Of a stretch of DNA of 64,000 nt, positions 1 through 8,994 are shown in pieces. This DNA comes from Methylotenera sp. (lineage in GTDB: Bacteria; Pseudomonadota; Gammaproteobacteria; Burkholderiales; Methylophilaceae): positions 156,001-220,000 of the forward strand of contig NZ_JAUXOY010000014.1 in assembly GCF_030684185.1 (NCBI RefSeq), given 5' to 3'. The position numbers and the translations under genes are program-made. Each line of letters begins with the position of its first letter. Position 1 is the first letter of the stretch. Under the pieces are notes generated by a model. It saw only the letters and a program-made list of their open reading frames with translations. It was not told the origin of the DNA and searched no databases.

Positions 1-222
1 ATTATGAATGCATTTAGAGGCTTGTCTACCGTGGCGCAAGCCACGCTTAGCCAGGTTGCGCCAGGTATCGCTGAGGCATTGGTGGCAACTGCGATTGGAT
101 TGTTCGCGGCTATTCCGGCAGTCGTTGCCTATAACCGCTTTGCTAGTTCGGTTGACAGGCTTTCGGTGCGCTATGAAAGCTTTATGGAAGAATTCACTAA
201 CATATTGCAAAGAAAGAGCTAA
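1..222 (+). CDS. tolQ: TolQ, C-terminal part (cut by window edge)
   Basis: Open from the first base, so only the last 73 codons are present. The visible part holds the final membrane helix (a hydrophobic run with [19 protein letters not shown]) and a short cytoplasmic tail, as in the TolQ/ExbB/MotA proton-channel family. TolQ and TolR form the inner-membrane motor that energises TolA during outer-membrane constriction at division. The stop is 3 bases before tolR, and tolR-tolA-tolB-pal-cpoB follow in the canonical order, which is why I call TolQ and not ExbB. The true start lies upstream of the window. Confidence 0.93.
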   Translation: MMNAFRGLSTVAQATLSQVAPGIAEALVATAIGLFAAIPAVVAYNRFASSVDRLSVRYESFMEEFTNILQRKS

Positions 223-225
223 ATC

Positions 226-624
226 ATGGCGCGTACACAAAAACGCCGCATGATGAACGAAATCAATGTGGTGCCCTACATTGACGTGATGTTGGTTTTG
301 TTGGTGATTTTCATGGTCACGTCACCAATGACTAATCCAGGTATCGTCGATTTGCCGAAGGTGGGGCAAGGTTTAGTGCAACATCAAGTGCCGCCAGTGG
401 TGCTAACGGTAAAGCTCAATCAAAAAATAGAGTTGGATAATAAGCCAATGGCACGTGATGAATTGTTGTTAGCTGTTCGTCAGGCGCTCGAAAAATCACC
501 TGAACGTTCAGTGGTAATAGCCGCCGATAAAAATGTGAAATACGACGATGTGATAAGCGTTATGGATTTGTTGAAACAAAATAAGGTCGATAAGGTTGGG
601 CTATTGTTAGCGCCAGCTCAGTAA
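226..624 (+). CDS. tolR: TolR, proton-channel subunit of Tol-Pal
   Basis: 132 aa, the normal size for TolR. A short basic cytoplasmic N-terminus is followed by one membrane helix around residues 17-36 that contains the conserved Asp of the family in NVVPYIDVMLVLLVIFMV (about residue 20). The rest is a periplasmic ExbD/TolR domain that ends in the usual hydrophobic strand. It works with TolQ to convert proton flow into movement of TolA. The gene starts at ATG three bases after tolQ and is followed 21 bases later by tolA, so all are probably on one transcript. Confidence 0.95.
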   Translation: MARTQKRRMMNEINVVPYIDVMLVLLVIFMVTSPMTNPGIVDLPKVGQGLVQHQVPPVVLTVKLNQKIELDNKPMARDELLLAVRQALEKSPERSVVIAADKNVKYDDVISVMDLLKQNKVDKVGLLLAPAQ

Positions 625-645
625 GGCAAGAGCAATATAAATCAC

Positions 646-1500
646 ATGATTAGAGCGTACGAAAAAGAAGTTTCATGGAAAGCAGGCGGGTTGGCGATAG
701 CCGTTCATCTTGCTTTGCTTGGCGGATTATTGATTTCATTCAATTGGAAAGCAGCGCATCCTGTTCTGAATGTAACTGAAGTTGAGTTGTGGGACAGCAT
801 TCCAAATAGCACTGTGACTCCACCACCGCCACTGCCAGTAGTGGAGCCGGAAGTAAAAGTAGAGCCGCCACCAAAGCCAATCGAAAAAGTGCCGGAACCA
901 CCAAAGCCAGTTGAAAGGGAAGATCCTAAGGTTGATATTGCGCTGGAGAGGAAAAAGGAGCTTGAACAAAAACAAAAAGTAATTGAGCAGAAAAAGGTAG
1001 AAGAAAAACTTAAAAAAGACAAAGCATTAGAACAAAAAAAACAGCTTGCAGCACTTCAAGAAGAAACGCGTAAAGATGAAATGCGTGATAGTGACAAGCA
1101 AATAAGCGATAAAAAAGCAAAAGATGCTTTAAAAAAACTACAGCAAGAAGCTTTGGCTGATGAAAAAACAGCTGGCGATCAACAAGCTTTGTCGGCTAAA
1201 GCTGCTACTAATGCAGGTGTGTTAGATGAGTTTAGAAATAAAATTCAAGCTAAAATTCGTGGTAATGTGAATAAAACTTTATGCGGAGAAGGCAACCCCG
1301 AGCTTAAATTTGACATTGGTTTGCTGCCAACCGGTGAGATAAGCGGCAGTCCAAAATTAGTTAAATCGAGCGGGAATGAAGCCTGCGATGAAGCTGTAGA
1401 ACGTGCGATTATTGCCTCTCAGCCACTTCCGTTGCCAAGTGACCCTTCACTTTTTTCACAATTTAGAAACTTAAAGTTAAAGTTCCGACCTAACGACTGA
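646..1500 (+). CDS. tolA: TolA, periplasm-spanning Tol-Pal protein
   Basis: 284 aa. One N-terminal membrane helix (about residues 14-32, with AVHLALLGG) anchors it to TolQR. A proline-rich stretch with PPPPLP and PEPPKPVE follows (about 55-95), then a long Lys/Glu/Gln-rich charged helix (about 95-195). The C-terminal domain (about 200-284) has the TonB-like fold expected for binding TolB/Pal and carries two cysteines that probably form a disulfide. The coding sequence is locally very A-rich because of the Lys/Glu helix. It is the third gene of the tol operon. The C-terminal domain is only loosely conserved between species, but order and architecture make the call firm. Confidence 0.93.
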   Translation: MIRAYEKEVSWKAGGLAIAVHLALLGGLLISFNWKAAHPVLNVTEVELWDSIPNSTVTPPPPLPVVEPEVKVEPPPKPIEKVPEPPKPVEREDPKVDIALERKKELEQKQKVIEQKKVEEKLKKDKALEQKKQLAALQEETRKDEMRDSDKQISDKKAKDALKKLQQEALADEKTAGDQQALSAKAATNAGVLDEFRNKIQAKIRGNVNKTLCGEGNPELKFDIGLLPTGEISGSPKLVKSSGNEACDEAVERAIIASQPLPLPSDPSLFSQFRNLKLKFRPND

Positions 1501-1673
1501 GCTTAAGTCTTATTTTGTGTAAAAATGTGAGTGAATGTAACAATGTGTAAATCGAGTGGCGTCAAAATATGGTTACAGTAGAATTCAACTGAACATTAAG
1601 ACTCATGGACGAGATTTTCGGGTCAAATTCCAAGATTTCAATGAATGAATTATAAAGATATTAAACATAGCCT

Positions 1674-2960
1674 ATGCATATACTCAGATTTTCAAAAATA
1701 ATTAGTTTAGCTGTATTTTCTGCAAGTCTCTTCATTACATCGATTGCCAACGCTGCGCTAGAAATAGAAATTAGCGGCGGTAGCGCACAGCAAGTGCCGA
1801 TTGCCATTGTGCCATTTGGGCAAGATGGCGGTGGTACAAATATCGGTAATATCATCGCCGCAGACTTAAAGCGCAGTGGTTTGTTTCGTGTATTGGAGAC
1901 TGGCGGAGTAGTCAGCCGTCCAACTGACATCGGGCAAATCAAATATGCAGAGTGGGTTGCTTTGCAGGCGCAGGCAATGGCGGTAGGCTCGGTTGAAGCG
2001 TTGCCAGGAAATCGCCTGAAAGTGACTTTTCAGCTAGCCGATGTGCTTAAGCAAACACAATTGGCAGGTATGCAGTACAACATAGCGCCTAATCAATTAA
2101 GAGCAACCGCACATAAAATTGCGGATGTTATTTATCAAAAGCTAACAGGCGAAACTGGTATCTTTGCGAGCAGAATCGCTTATATTAATAAATCAAATGG
2201 GCGTTATGCCTTGCAGGTAGCTGATGTAGATGGTGAAAACCCGCTGACTATGCTGTCTTCAAAAGAGCCGATTATTTCACCTGCCTGGTCGCCAGATGGA
2301 AGCAAGATTGCTTATGTCTCTTTTGAAAAGAAAAAACCGATTATTTATGTACAATCTTTAAGTGGTCAGCGTTCAGTTTTAGCAAGCTTTAAAGGTAATA
2401 ACAGTGCGCCTGCATGGTCGCCAGACGGCAGTAAACTGGCGATTGTGCTCACCCATGGTGCTAACTCGCAGGTCTATACCATTAACGCGGATGGCTCTGG
2501 TTTACAGCAAATCACTAAAAGTAGCGCGATTGATACTGAGCCCACTTGGTCTACAGATGCAAAGTGGATATACTTTACGTCAGATCGTGGAGGGAGGCCG
2601 CAGATTTATAAGGTTTCATCCAGTGGTGGCGATGCCCAGCGCGTGACCTTTGAAGGCGCTTATAATGTCAGCCCGCGCTTTTCACCTGATGGAAAATCGT
2701 TAGCGATGATTCGCAACGATGGCGGTAAATTTCGTGTGGCATTGCAAGACTTAAGTAGTGGGCAAGTGCAGCTGCTAAGTGAAGGCTCACAAGACGAGTC
2801 GCCAAGTTTTGCACCTAACGGACGCGTGCTGTTGTACGCTACACGGTCAAAAGGTCACGGTGCATTAGCTGCTGTGTCATCTGACGGACGTGTGAAGCAG
2901 CGCCTGAATGAGTCTGGCGGTGATATACGCGAGCCTGCCTGGGGTCCGTTAATTAAGTAA
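1674..2960 (+). CDS. tolB: TolB, periplasmic beta-propeller of Tol-Pal
   Basis: 428 aa, typical for TolB. A signal peptide (about residues 1-27, ending SIANA before ALEIEI) precedes the TolB N-terminal domain, which binds TolA. From about residue 190 onwards there are repeated PD40-type blades with PAWSPDGSKIAYVS, PAWSPDGSKLAIV and SPRFSPDGKSLAMI, forming the propeller that binds Pal. The 173-base gap after tolA is the longest in the cluster and may hold a separate promoter. Pal follows 59 bases downstream. Confidence 0.95.
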   Translation: MHILRFSKIISLAVFSASLFITSIANAALEIEISGGSAQQVPIAIVPFGQDGGGTNIGNIIAADLKRSGLFRVLETGGVVSRPTDIGQIKYAEWVALQAQAMAVGSVEALPGNRLKVTFQLADVLKQTQLAGMQYNIAPNQLRATAHKIADVIYQKLTGETGIFASRIAYINKSNGRYALQVADVDGENPLTMLSSKEPIISPAWSPDGSKIAYVSFEKKKPIIYVQSLSGQRSVLASFKGNNSAPAWSPDGSKLAIVLTHGANSQVYTINADGSGLQQITKSSAIDTEPTWSTDAKWIYFTSDRGGRPQIYKVSSSGGDAQRVTFEGAYNVSPRFSPDGKSLAMIRNDGGKFRVALQDLSSGQVQLLSEGSQDESPSFAPNGRVLLYATRSKGHGALAAVSSDGRVKQRLNESGGDIREPAWGPLIK

Positions 2961-3019
2961 GTTATTTTTATCTGTTATTTGTATAGTATTTTAAAACGTT
3001 TTTTTTTAAGGAGAGCAGT

Positions 3020-3586
3020 ATGAACAAAGCAGCATTGAACACAAAGTTATTAAGTACTCTAGCACTGGCGTTATTATTGGCCGCTTGTAAAAGCACACCT
3101 ATGGTCGATAAACCTGCATCAGTGGAAGATAAAAGCCCTGGCCAAACAGCAACATCAAGCGGCGCTGATACCTCTGGTGTTAAAGAAGTATCAATTGACG
3201 GCAATGCAACTGATGCTGGCAACAACCCGCTAAAAGATCCAAATAATATTTTATCTAAACGTAATGTGTATTTTGACTTTGATAGTGATGCAGTTAAAGC
3301 TGAGTTTCGTCCAATGATTGAAGCACATGCAAAATATTTACTTGCAAATGGCAATGCAAAAGTAATTTTGCAAGGTAATACCGATGCACGCGGTACACGC
3401 GAGTACAACTTATCACTTGGTCAACGCCGTTCAGTAGCTGTGAAAAAATCACTCAATTTACTTGGCGTGCAAGATACACAAATAGAAACTGTCAGTTACG
3501 GTGAAGAAAAAGCGGATGAAAATTGCGCAGATGAATCTTGCTTTAAAACAAACCGTCGTGCCGATATTGTTTACGCGAACGACTAA
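3020..3586 (+). CDS. pal: Pal, peptidoglycan-associated lipoprotein
   Basis: 188 aa. The N-terminus is a lipoprotein signal with lipobox LLAAC; Cys23 would be lipidated and sorted to the outer membrane. After a Ser/Thr/Asp-rich linker (about 24-80) comes an OmpA-like peptidoglycan-binding domain with YFDFDSDAV and GNTDARGTREYNLSLGQRR, containing the Asp and Arg that grip diaminopimelate. A strong ribosome-binding site (AAGGAGAG) lies 7-8 bases before the ATG. Pal tethers the outer membrane to peptidoglycan and is the target of TolB. Confidence 0.96.
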   Translation: MNKAALNTKLLSTLALALLLAACKSTPMVDKPASVEDKSPGQTATSSGADTSGVKEVSIDGNATDAGNNPLKDPNNILSKRNVYFDFDSDAVKAEFRPMIEAHAKYLLANGNAKVILQGNTDARGTREYNLSLGQRRSVAVKKSLNLLGVQDTQIETVSYGEEKADENCADESCFKTNRRADIVYAND

Positions 3587-3623
3587 TACTTAAAGTATTA
3601 TTTAATTTAAGGTTTAGATAAAG

Positions 3624-4460
3624 ATGATGAAAAAACTGGTTCTGGTTAGCTTGCTATTGTCTGCGCAGCTATTTGCAATAAATAGCCATGCGGCTTTGTT
3701 TGACGACAAAGAAGCGCGCAAAAAAATTCTAGAAATAGAGTCGACGATGAATAGCCAGAATCAGTCCACTCAGACCGAGTTGGCAGGTTTGAAAAAGCGT
3801 GTAGACGCGATTGAAGCGATTACCAAGGGTCAGGTTTTGGGTGATATGCAACATCAAATAGAAACTTTGAGCCAAGAGGTAGCAAGGCTTAAAGGTGAGC
3901 TTGAAGTGGCTAATCATAATGTCAATGCTACGCAACAGCGTCAAAAAGACTTGTACGGCGATACTGATACACGTTTACGTAAATTAGAAGAAGCGCCAAC
4001 AGCAGCAGGCCAAACGCCAGCCGCTGATGGGGCAACAAATGCCGCTACAGCAACCACGCCGGCACCCAGTAGAAACACACAGGAATATCAATTGCTAGAG
4101 CTTGCCAATGGGCTGTCCAGAGAATCCAAGCATAAAGATGCGTTTAACGCGTACGACAAGTTTTTAAAAGACTATCCAAACAGCACTTTAGCGTCAGAGG
4201 CAACCTATGGTTTGGGATATTCTCAGTTTGCCTTAAAGAATTATAAATCAGCAATTGCAACTCAACAAAAAGTGTTGGATCAGCATCCGGAAAGCGCCAA
4301 GGTGCCAGACGCAATGATGAATATGGCGAATAGTCAGATTCAGCTTGGCTTAGTGCCAAGCGCCAAAAAAACCTTACGAGATTTAATTGCAAAATTTCCT
4401 AATAGTGACGTAATCCCGGCAGCACAAAAACGCTTAAAAGCATTAGAAGCGATTAGGTAA
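3624..4460 (+). CDS. cpoB: CpoB (YbgF), TPR protein coordinating PBP1B and Tol
   Basis: 278 aa, periplasmic. A signal peptide (about 1-24, ending NSHA) leads to a coiled-coil region (about 30-115) used for trimerisation. An Ala/Thr/Pro linker follows, then three or so TPR units from about residue 155 (QEYQLLELANGLSRESKHKDAF onwards in the usual TPR pattern). Its position as last gene of tol-pal matches CpoB, which couples outer-membrane constriction to septal peptidoglycan synthesis in E. coli. I infer the same role here. Confidence 0.9.
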   Translation: MMKKLVLVSLLLSAQLFAINSHAALFDDKEARKKILEIESTMNSQNQSTQTELAGLKKRVDAIEAITKGQVLGDMQHQIETLSQEVARLKGELEVANHNVNATQQRQKDLYGDTDTRLRKLEEAPTAAGQTPAADGATNAATATTPAPSRNTQEYQLLELANGLSRESKHKDAFNAYDKFLKDYPNSTLASEATYGLGYSQFALKNYKSAIATQQKVLDQHPESAKVPDAMMNMANSQIQLGLVPSAKKTLRDLIAKFPNSDVIPAAQKRLKALEAIR

Positions 4461-4520
4461 GTTTTACCTGTAAAACATCAGGTTAGCTGAAATTAAGTTA
4501 ACCATATTTCAGTTATAATG

Positions 4521-4550
4521 GCGCCAATTTTAAGTTGGCGCTATTTTTTT
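4521..4550 (+). terminator. Intrinsic terminator after cpoB
   Basis: A 7-bp stem GCGCCAA/TTGGCGC with a 7-base loop is followed by TATTTTTTT. It closes the tol-pal-cpoB unit before queE. A TATAAT hexamer lies just before the stem (4514-4519) without a good -35, so I do not claim a promoter there. Confidence 0.75.
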
Positions 4551-4585
4551 ATAGTTAATAAGAAAATCTAGTAATCAAGTATTTA

Positions 4586-5224
4586 ATGAAATTAAAAATT
4601 CACGAAATTTTCTACTCAATACAGGGCGAGTCGTCGCGTATTGGCTTGCCGACAGTGTTTATAAGGCTGACAGGTTGCCCTATGCGCTGCGTGTATTGCG
4701 ATACAGCTTATGCGTTTAGTGGCGGCAGTAATATGGAAATTACTGATATTTTGGCTAAAGTCGTAACGTATGGCACAAAGTATGTCACCGTAACAGGTGG
4801 CGAGCCACTTGCGCAAAAAGATTGCCATATTTTGCTTAAAGAATTATGTGATACAGGCTATAGCGTGTCGTTAGAAACAGGCGGTGCCATTGACATTAGT
4901 CTTGTGGATAAGCGCGTGTCGGTGATCTTGGATGTAAAAACGCCTGGTTCAGGCGAAGTAAAAAATAATCTGTGGGGCAATTTAGCCCATCTTAAAAAAT
5001 CAGATGAAGTAAAGTTTGTGCTGTGCAGTCGCGCAGATTATGACTGGGCAAAAGAAATATTGGTTAGTCATCAAATTACAGATAAATGTCCTGTGTTATT
5101 TTCACCCGTGTATAGTCAAGTGAGTCCTACCGAGCTTGCTGAATGGGTGCTGGCAGATAAATTGCCGGTACGTATGCAAGTGCAGTTGCATAAAATCCTG
5201 TGGGGCGAGAAGCCGGGTGTTTAG
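4586..5224 (+). CDS. queE: 7-carboxy-7-deazaguanine synthase
   Basis: 212 aa radical-SAM enzyme that converts 6-carboxytetrahydropterin to 7-carboxy-7-deazaguanine in the queuosine pathway. The near N-terminal [20 protein letters not shown] block is typical of QueE, and the cluster-binding CxxxCxxC is visible as CPMRCVYC (about residues 30-37), followed by the TVTGGEPL motif that contacts SAM. Its stop lies 14 bases before the chosen start of queC, the next step of the pathway, so the two are very likely co-transcribed. An ATG at 4586 lacks a strong ribosome-binding site. Confidence 0.94.
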   Translation: MKLKIHEIFYSIQGESSRIGLPTVFIRLTGCPMRCVYCDTAYAFSGGSNMEITDILAKVVTYGTKYVTVTGGEPLAQKDCHILLKELCDTGYSVSLETGGAIDISLVDKRVSVILDVKTPGSGEVKNNLWGNLAHLKKSDEVKFVLCSRADYDWAKEILVSHQITDKCPVLFSPVYSQVSPTELAEWVLADKLPVRMQVQLHKILWGEKPGV

Positions 5225-5238
5225 ATCAGGGCTTAAAT

Positions 5239-5931
5239 ATGGAAAATAAAGTTAAAAAAAATGCAGTCGTATTGCTTTCTGGTGGGCTAGATTCTGCTAC
5301 CTGTCTTGCCATAGCAAAGTCTCAGGGCTTTGATTGTTATTGCCTGAGTTTGGATTATCATCAACGCCATATTGCTGAGTTACATGCAGCTAAAAATGTT
5401 GCTCATATTATGGGCGCTGCAGCACACAAAACTGCTAACTTGGACTTATCTTTATTTGGCGGCTCAGCGCTGACGGATGATGCGATTGCTGTGCCGGAAA
5501 GCGAAACAGCGGGTATTCCTGTTACTTACGTGCCAGCACGCAACACCATTATGTTGTCACTTGCTTTAGCATGGGCCGAAGTGTTGCAAAGCCAAGATAT
5601 TTTTATCGGGGTGAATGCGCTTGATTATTCTGGCTACCCAGATTGTCGTGGCGAATATGTTAAGGCATTCCAGGCGATGGCGAATTTAGCCACTAAAAGT
5701 GCCGTAGAAGGTCATACCATTACCATACATGCGCCGCTGATTGATATGACAAAAGCACAAATCGTTCAGTTAGGTGCAAAGTTGGGTGTGGATTACGCAA
5801 TGACGGTCTCCTGTTATCAGGCAGATAGTAACGGCGAAGCTTGTGGCTTGTGTGATTCATGCCGATTAAGGCGCGAGGGCTTTGCGGCGGCTGGTTTGGT
5901 AGACCCAACGAGATATAAAAAGCACGGATAA
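5239..5931 (+). CDS. queC: 7-cyano-7-deazaguanine synthase
   Basis: 230 aa from the ATG at 5239. An upstream in-frame start at 5200 would overlap queE and add 13 residues with no family similarity, so I prefer 5239. The PP-loop ATP-binding motif [11 protein letters not shown] is near the N-terminus and the zinc-binding Cys group ([14 protein letters not shown] preceded by another Cys) is near the C-terminus, both diagnostic of QueC. It makes preQ0 from carboxydeazaguanine, ammonia and ATP. Forms an operon with queE. Confidence 0.95.
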   Translation: MENKVKKNAVVLLSGGLDSATCLAIAKSQGFDCYCLSLDYHQRHIAELHAAKNVAHIMGAAAHKTANLDLSLFGGSALTDDAIAVPESETAGIPVTYVPARNTIMLSLALAWAEVLQSQDIFIGVNALDYSGYPDCRGEYVKAFQAMANLATKSAVEGHTITIHAPLIDMTKAQIVQLGAKLGVDYAMTVSCYQADSNGEACGLCDSCRLRREGFAAAGLVDPTRYKKHG

Positions 5932-5996
5932 AAAGGACATAATTGTTTTATTAGGATGGTGATGTTTAATCAATCGATAATAAATATAATTAGCAC

Positions 5997-6026
5997 TTGC
6001 CAAAACAACTAAAAATAACGTAAAAT
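5997..6026 (+). promoter_or_regulatory. Probable sigma-70 promoter of the rpsP operon
   Basis: TTGCCA (5997-6002) and TAAAAT (6021-6026) are separated by 18 bases and lie 46 bases before the rpsP start. This is a good match to the consensus and fits a strongly expressed ribosomal operon. Confidence 0.6.
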
Positions 6027-6071
6027 CCGCGCCTTTCTGCGATAAATTTTTCAATAAAGAGAACAAAGATT

Positions 6072-6560
6072 ATGGTTATTATTCGTTTAGCTCGTGGTGG
6101 CGCGAAAAAAACTCCTTTCTACAACTTAGTAGTTGCTGATTCACGCAATCGTCGTGATGGCCGCTTTATTGAGCGTGTTGGATTTTACAATCCATCAGCC
6201 AAAGCGGGTGCTGAAGCCCTACGTGTAGATCAAGAGCGCGTTACTCATTGGCAAAGTCAAGGTGCACAATTGTCAGATACAGTTGCACGTTTGGTTAAGT
6301 TTCATTCAAAAGGCCCAGAGCACGCAATTGCTTCAAAAGCAAAAGATGCTGCTAAAGCTGATGCTGCTAAAGCTAAAATTGCTGCTGCTGAAGCTGCAAA
6401 AGCAAAAGCTGCCGCAGATGCAGCCAAAGCTGAATTAGATGCTAAAGCTGCTGAAGAAGCCGCTCAAGCTGCAGAGGCTGCAGCCGCAGCTAAAGCTGCT
6501 GAGGCAGAAGCCGCTGCTGCACCTGTAGAAGCTGCTGAAACACCAGCTGCAGACGCTTAA
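6072..6560 (+). CDS. rpsP: Ribosomal protein S16 with long Ala/Lys tail
   Basis: 162 aa. The first ~85 residues are a normal S16 ([33 protein letters not shown]). S16 is normally 80-90 aa, but here a ~75-residue C-terminal extension follows, made of [24 protein letters not shown] units with almost only Ala, Lys, Glu and Asp. It would form a long charged helix projecting from the small subunit. The tail uses GCT/GCA/GCC mixed codons and ends cleanly with TAA. It is first in rpsP-rimM-trmD-rplS, the standard operon for S16, 16S processing, tRNA methylation and L19. Confidence 0.95.
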   Translation: MVIIRLARGGAKKTPFYNLVVADSRNRRDGRFIERVGFYNPSAKAGAEALRVDQERVTHWQSQGAQLSDTVARLVKFHSKGPEHAIASKAKDAAKADAAKAKIAAAEAAKAKAAADAAKAELDAKAAEEAAQAAEAAAAAKAAEAEAAAAPVEAAETPAADA

Positions 6561-6572
6561 TTTAATTACTTG

Positions 6573-6591
6573 GGTGATATGTAACATCACC
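6573..6591 (+). other. Small hairpin between rpsP and rimM
   Basis: GGTGAT (6573-6578) pairs with ATCACC (6586-6591) over a 7-base loop. There is no T-run, so it is not a full terminator. It could lower downstream expression or protect the rpsP message from 3' decay; that role is inferred. Confidence 0.35.
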
Positions 6592-6620
6592 ATGTGTCAG
6601 CTTTAAGTCTGTGAGTAATT

Positions 6621-7184
6621 TTGGCAATAAGTAATATGGTAGTCATGGGGCGCATTGTTGCGCCTTATGGCGTTTTTGGCTGGCTAAAAGTTGTGCCAGA
6701 TACAGAAGCGTTCGACGGCTTGTTTGACTACGATAATTGGTGGCTAGGCAAAGGTGACGATTGGCGTGAAATGGTTGTTGAAACTGCCAAAGTACACAAT
6801 GACGTTATCGTTGTTAAGCTGAAAGGCATTGATGATAGAGATGCTGCGCTCGCCTGCAAAGGTAAGCAGATAGCGGTGCCAAGAGATCAGTTGCCAGAAG
6901 CTGAAGAGAATGAATATTACTGGTCAGATTTGATTGGTCTGCGCGTTAAAAACAAGCAGGACGTAGACTTTGGCTTGATTGTTGATGTGTTTGAAACTGG
7001 TGCAAATGATGTACTGGTAGTTAAACTTGATACGGATAAGGGTGAACTTGTAAAAGAAACTACAAGCAAAGAAGTCTCTAAAGTAAAGCAAGACGAAAGA
7101 TTGTTGCCATTTATTGAATCTGTAGTGCTTGATGTAGATTTAAAAGCAAAAACCATGTTGGTGGATTGGGATGCAGATTTCTAG
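6621..7184 (+). CDS. rimM: Ribosome maturation factor RimM
   Basis: 187 aa counting from TTG at 6621. An alternative is ATG at 6636, which removes five residues. The N-terminal RimM domain shows [16 protein letters not shown], and the C-terminal PRC-barrel contains [11 protein letters not shown] and GANDVLVVK. RimM binds S19 and helps fold the 3' domain of 16S rRNA in the 30S head. TTG is preferred because GTGAG lies just upstream at an acceptable distance, while the ATG has no ribosome-binding site. trmD starts 2 bases after the stop. Confidence 0.92.
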   Translation: MAISNMVVMGRIVAPYGVFGWLKVVPDTEAFDGLFDYDNWWLGKGDDWREMVVETAKVHNDVIVVKLKGIDDRDAALACKGKQIAVPRDQLPEAEENEYYWSDLIGLRVKNKQDVDFGLIVDVFETGANDVLVVKLDTDKGELVKETTSKEVSKVKQDERLLPFIESVVLDVDLKAKTMLVDWDADF

Positions 7185-7186
7185 TC

Positions 7187-7960
7187 ATGGCTTTTTCGTT
7201 TGATGTAGTAACGCTGTTTCCAGAAATGTTTGATGCTATTACAAAATATGGCATTACCAGCAGAGCGTTGCAGCATAAAATTTATGATGTACAGTTTTGG
7301 AATCCTCGAGATTACACTACTGATAATCATAAAACAGTTGATGATAGACCCTACGGTGGCGGTCCTGGCATGGTAATGCTGGCTGAACCTTTAAAACAAG
7401 CAATCACTGCAGCGAAAGCAGCGCAGGCTATTAAGAATATAGAGAGTTGGGTAATCCATCTTTCACCAGCGGGTGAACCGTTAACGCATGAAAAAGTCAT
7501 GCAATTAAGTAAAAAGCAAGGATTAGTGCTGTTGACTAGTCGCTATGAAGGCGTTGATCAACGACTCATAGATGCTCAAGTGGATGAGGAAATATCCATT
7601 GGCGACTATGTATTAAGTGGTGGTGAGTTACCCGCCATGGCCTTGATAGATGCAATAGTGAGGCAGTTGCCGGGTAGTTTGGGAGATAGTGATTCTGCGG
7701 TTGAGGATTCATTTGTAGATGGCTTGTTAGATTGCCCGCACTATACAAGGCCGGAAGAATATAACGGTGTAAGGGTGCCAGAGGTGTTAACCTCAGGTAA
7801 TCATGCAAAGATTAAGCAGTGGCGTTTAAAAATGTCATTGCAAAGAACTCGGGATCAACGTCCCGATTTATTGGCCGCAAGGCCGTTGACGAAAGAAGAA
7901 GCACGGCTGCTCCTAGAGATTGAAAAATCAGAATTAGAGCAGGAACAAGCATCTTCATAA
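7187..7960 (+). CDS. trmD: tRNA (guanine-37-N1) methyltransferase
   Basis: 257 aa from ATG at 7187; the earlier in-frame ATG at 7166 lies inside rimM and is less likely. TrmD motifs are clear: the N-terminal [14 protein letters not shown], the SAM trefoil-knot signature [14 protein letters not shown] and [15 protein letters not shown], and [17 protein letters not shown] [13 protein letters not shown]. It methylates G37 of tRNAs that read CNN codons and prevents +1 frameshifting. Third gene of the rpsP operon. Confidence 0.96.
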   Translation: MAFSFDVVTLFPEMFDAITKYGITSRALQHKIYDVQFWNPRDYTTDNHKTVDDRPYGGGPGMVMLAEPLKQAITAAKAAQAIKNIESWVIHLSPAGEPLTHEKVMQLSKKQGLVLLTSRYEGVDQRLIDAQVDEEISIGDYVLSGGELPAMALIDAIVRQLPGSLGDSDSAVEDSFVDGLLDCPHYTRPEEYNGVRVPEVLTSGNHAKIKQWRLKMSLQRTRDQRPDLLAARPLTKEEARLLLEIEKSELEQEQASS

Positions 7961-7988
7961 TTAAAAGGAACCCGTAAGGGATAACAAA

Positions 7989-8384
7989 ATGGCAGATATT
8001 ATTAAAATGCTAGAAGAGGAAGAGATTGCCCGTTTAGGTAAAACGATTCCATCTTTTGCACCAGGCGACACTGTAGTGGTTGGCGTAAACGTAGTTGAAG
8101 GTACACGTAAACGTGTGCAGTCATACGAAGGCGTTGTTATTGCTAAGCGTAATCGTGGCTTAAACTCATCATTTATCGTACGTAAAATTTCATCAGGTGA
8201 AGGTGTTGAGCGTACATTCCAAACATACTCACCGCTAATCGCTAGCATTGAAGTTAAACGCCGTGGTGATGTTCGTCGTGCAAAACTTTACTACTTACGT
8301 GAGCGTTCAGGTAAATCAGCACGTATTAAAGAGAAATTATTCTCACGTGACAAAGAAGTAATGGCACCAGCAGAAAGCGCTTAA
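7989..8384 (+). CDS. rplS: Ribosomal protein L19
   Basis: 131 aa, standard size. It shows L19 blocks [19 protein letters not shown] and [20 protein letters not shown], and the basic C-terminal [21 protein letters not shown]19 sits at the 30S-50S interface. An AAAAGGAA ribosome-binding site lies upstream, with a somewhat long spacing. It is the last gene of the operon and is followed by a strong terminator. Confidence 0.97.
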   Translation: MADIIKMLEEEEIARLGKTIPSFAPGDTVVVGVNVVEGTRKRVQSYEGVVIAKRNRGLNSSFIVRKISSGEGVERTFQTYSPLIASIEVKRRGDVRRAKLYYLRERSGKSARIKEKLFSRDKEVMAPAESA

Positions 8385-8414
8385 ATTTTAATAAATTAGG
8401 TGTTACTAAGCACG

Positions 8415-8453
8415 AAAAAGCTCCAATAACTAAATAAGTTTTGGAGCTTTTTT
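8415..8453 (+). terminator. Intrinsic terminator of the rpsP-rplS operon
   Basis: A 10-bp stem AAAGCTCCAA/TTGGAGCTTT with a 14-base loop, flanked by A and T runs (TTTTTT). Confidence 0.85.
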
Positions 8454-8490
8454 ATTTGCTTTCACTTTGGCAATTGAGTTAAATTAACGT

Positions 8491-8994
8491 ATGAAAAATA
8501 AAAACAAACACCCTGTTCAATATGATGCTGTGATTGATGCGCCATTTGGCGCGGTGGGTATTACTGTTCAAGGGTTGCATGTTGCCATTGTTTTATTATC
8601 CGAGAAACTTGATAAAAAACCTGCGGAACATAAAATCGCACATCAAGTATCAACCCAGATTGAGGCTTACTTTACTCATGCACATCATAGTTTTAATTTA
8701 CCATTGATTGACAAAGGAACGCCATTTCAACGTCAGGTGTGGCAAGAAATCAGTATGATTCCTTGTGGCCAAGTGCTCACTTACAGCGATATTGCTACCA
8801 AGCTTGGTTCAGGTGCCCGCGCTGTTGCCAACGCATGCGGAGCCAATACTTTGCCATTGGTAATTCCATGCCATCGTGTGGTCGCTAAAAATGGTTTGGG
8901 TGGCTTTATGCGTGGTCTGGAAAATGGCCTTGAAATTAAAAAGTGGCTTTTAAAGCATGAGAGTGCAATATACCAACATGACAAGCAAGATTGA
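8491..8994 (+). CDS. ogt: Methylated-DNA-protein cysteine methyltransferase
   Basis: 167 aa. The C-terminal half is the DNA-binding suicide methyltransferase domain with GTPFQRQVWQEISMIPCG and the active-site IPCHRVVAKNGLGGF; Cys127 would accept the alkyl group from O6-methylguanine. The shorter N-terminal ribonuclease-H-like domain is divergent, as usual. Its TGA stop shares a base with the ATG of xerD (TGATG), so the two are translationally coupled. Gene symbol ogt is preferred over ada because there is no Ada regulatory half. Confidence 0.92.
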   Translation: MKNKNKHPVQYDAVIDAPFGAVGITVQGLHVAIVLLSEKLDKKPAEHKIAHQVSTQIEAYFTHAHHSFNLPLIDKGTPFQRQVWQEISMIPCGQVLTYSDIATKLGSGARAVANACGANTLPLVIPCHRVVAKNGLGGFMRGLENGLEIKKWLLKHESAIYQHDKQD

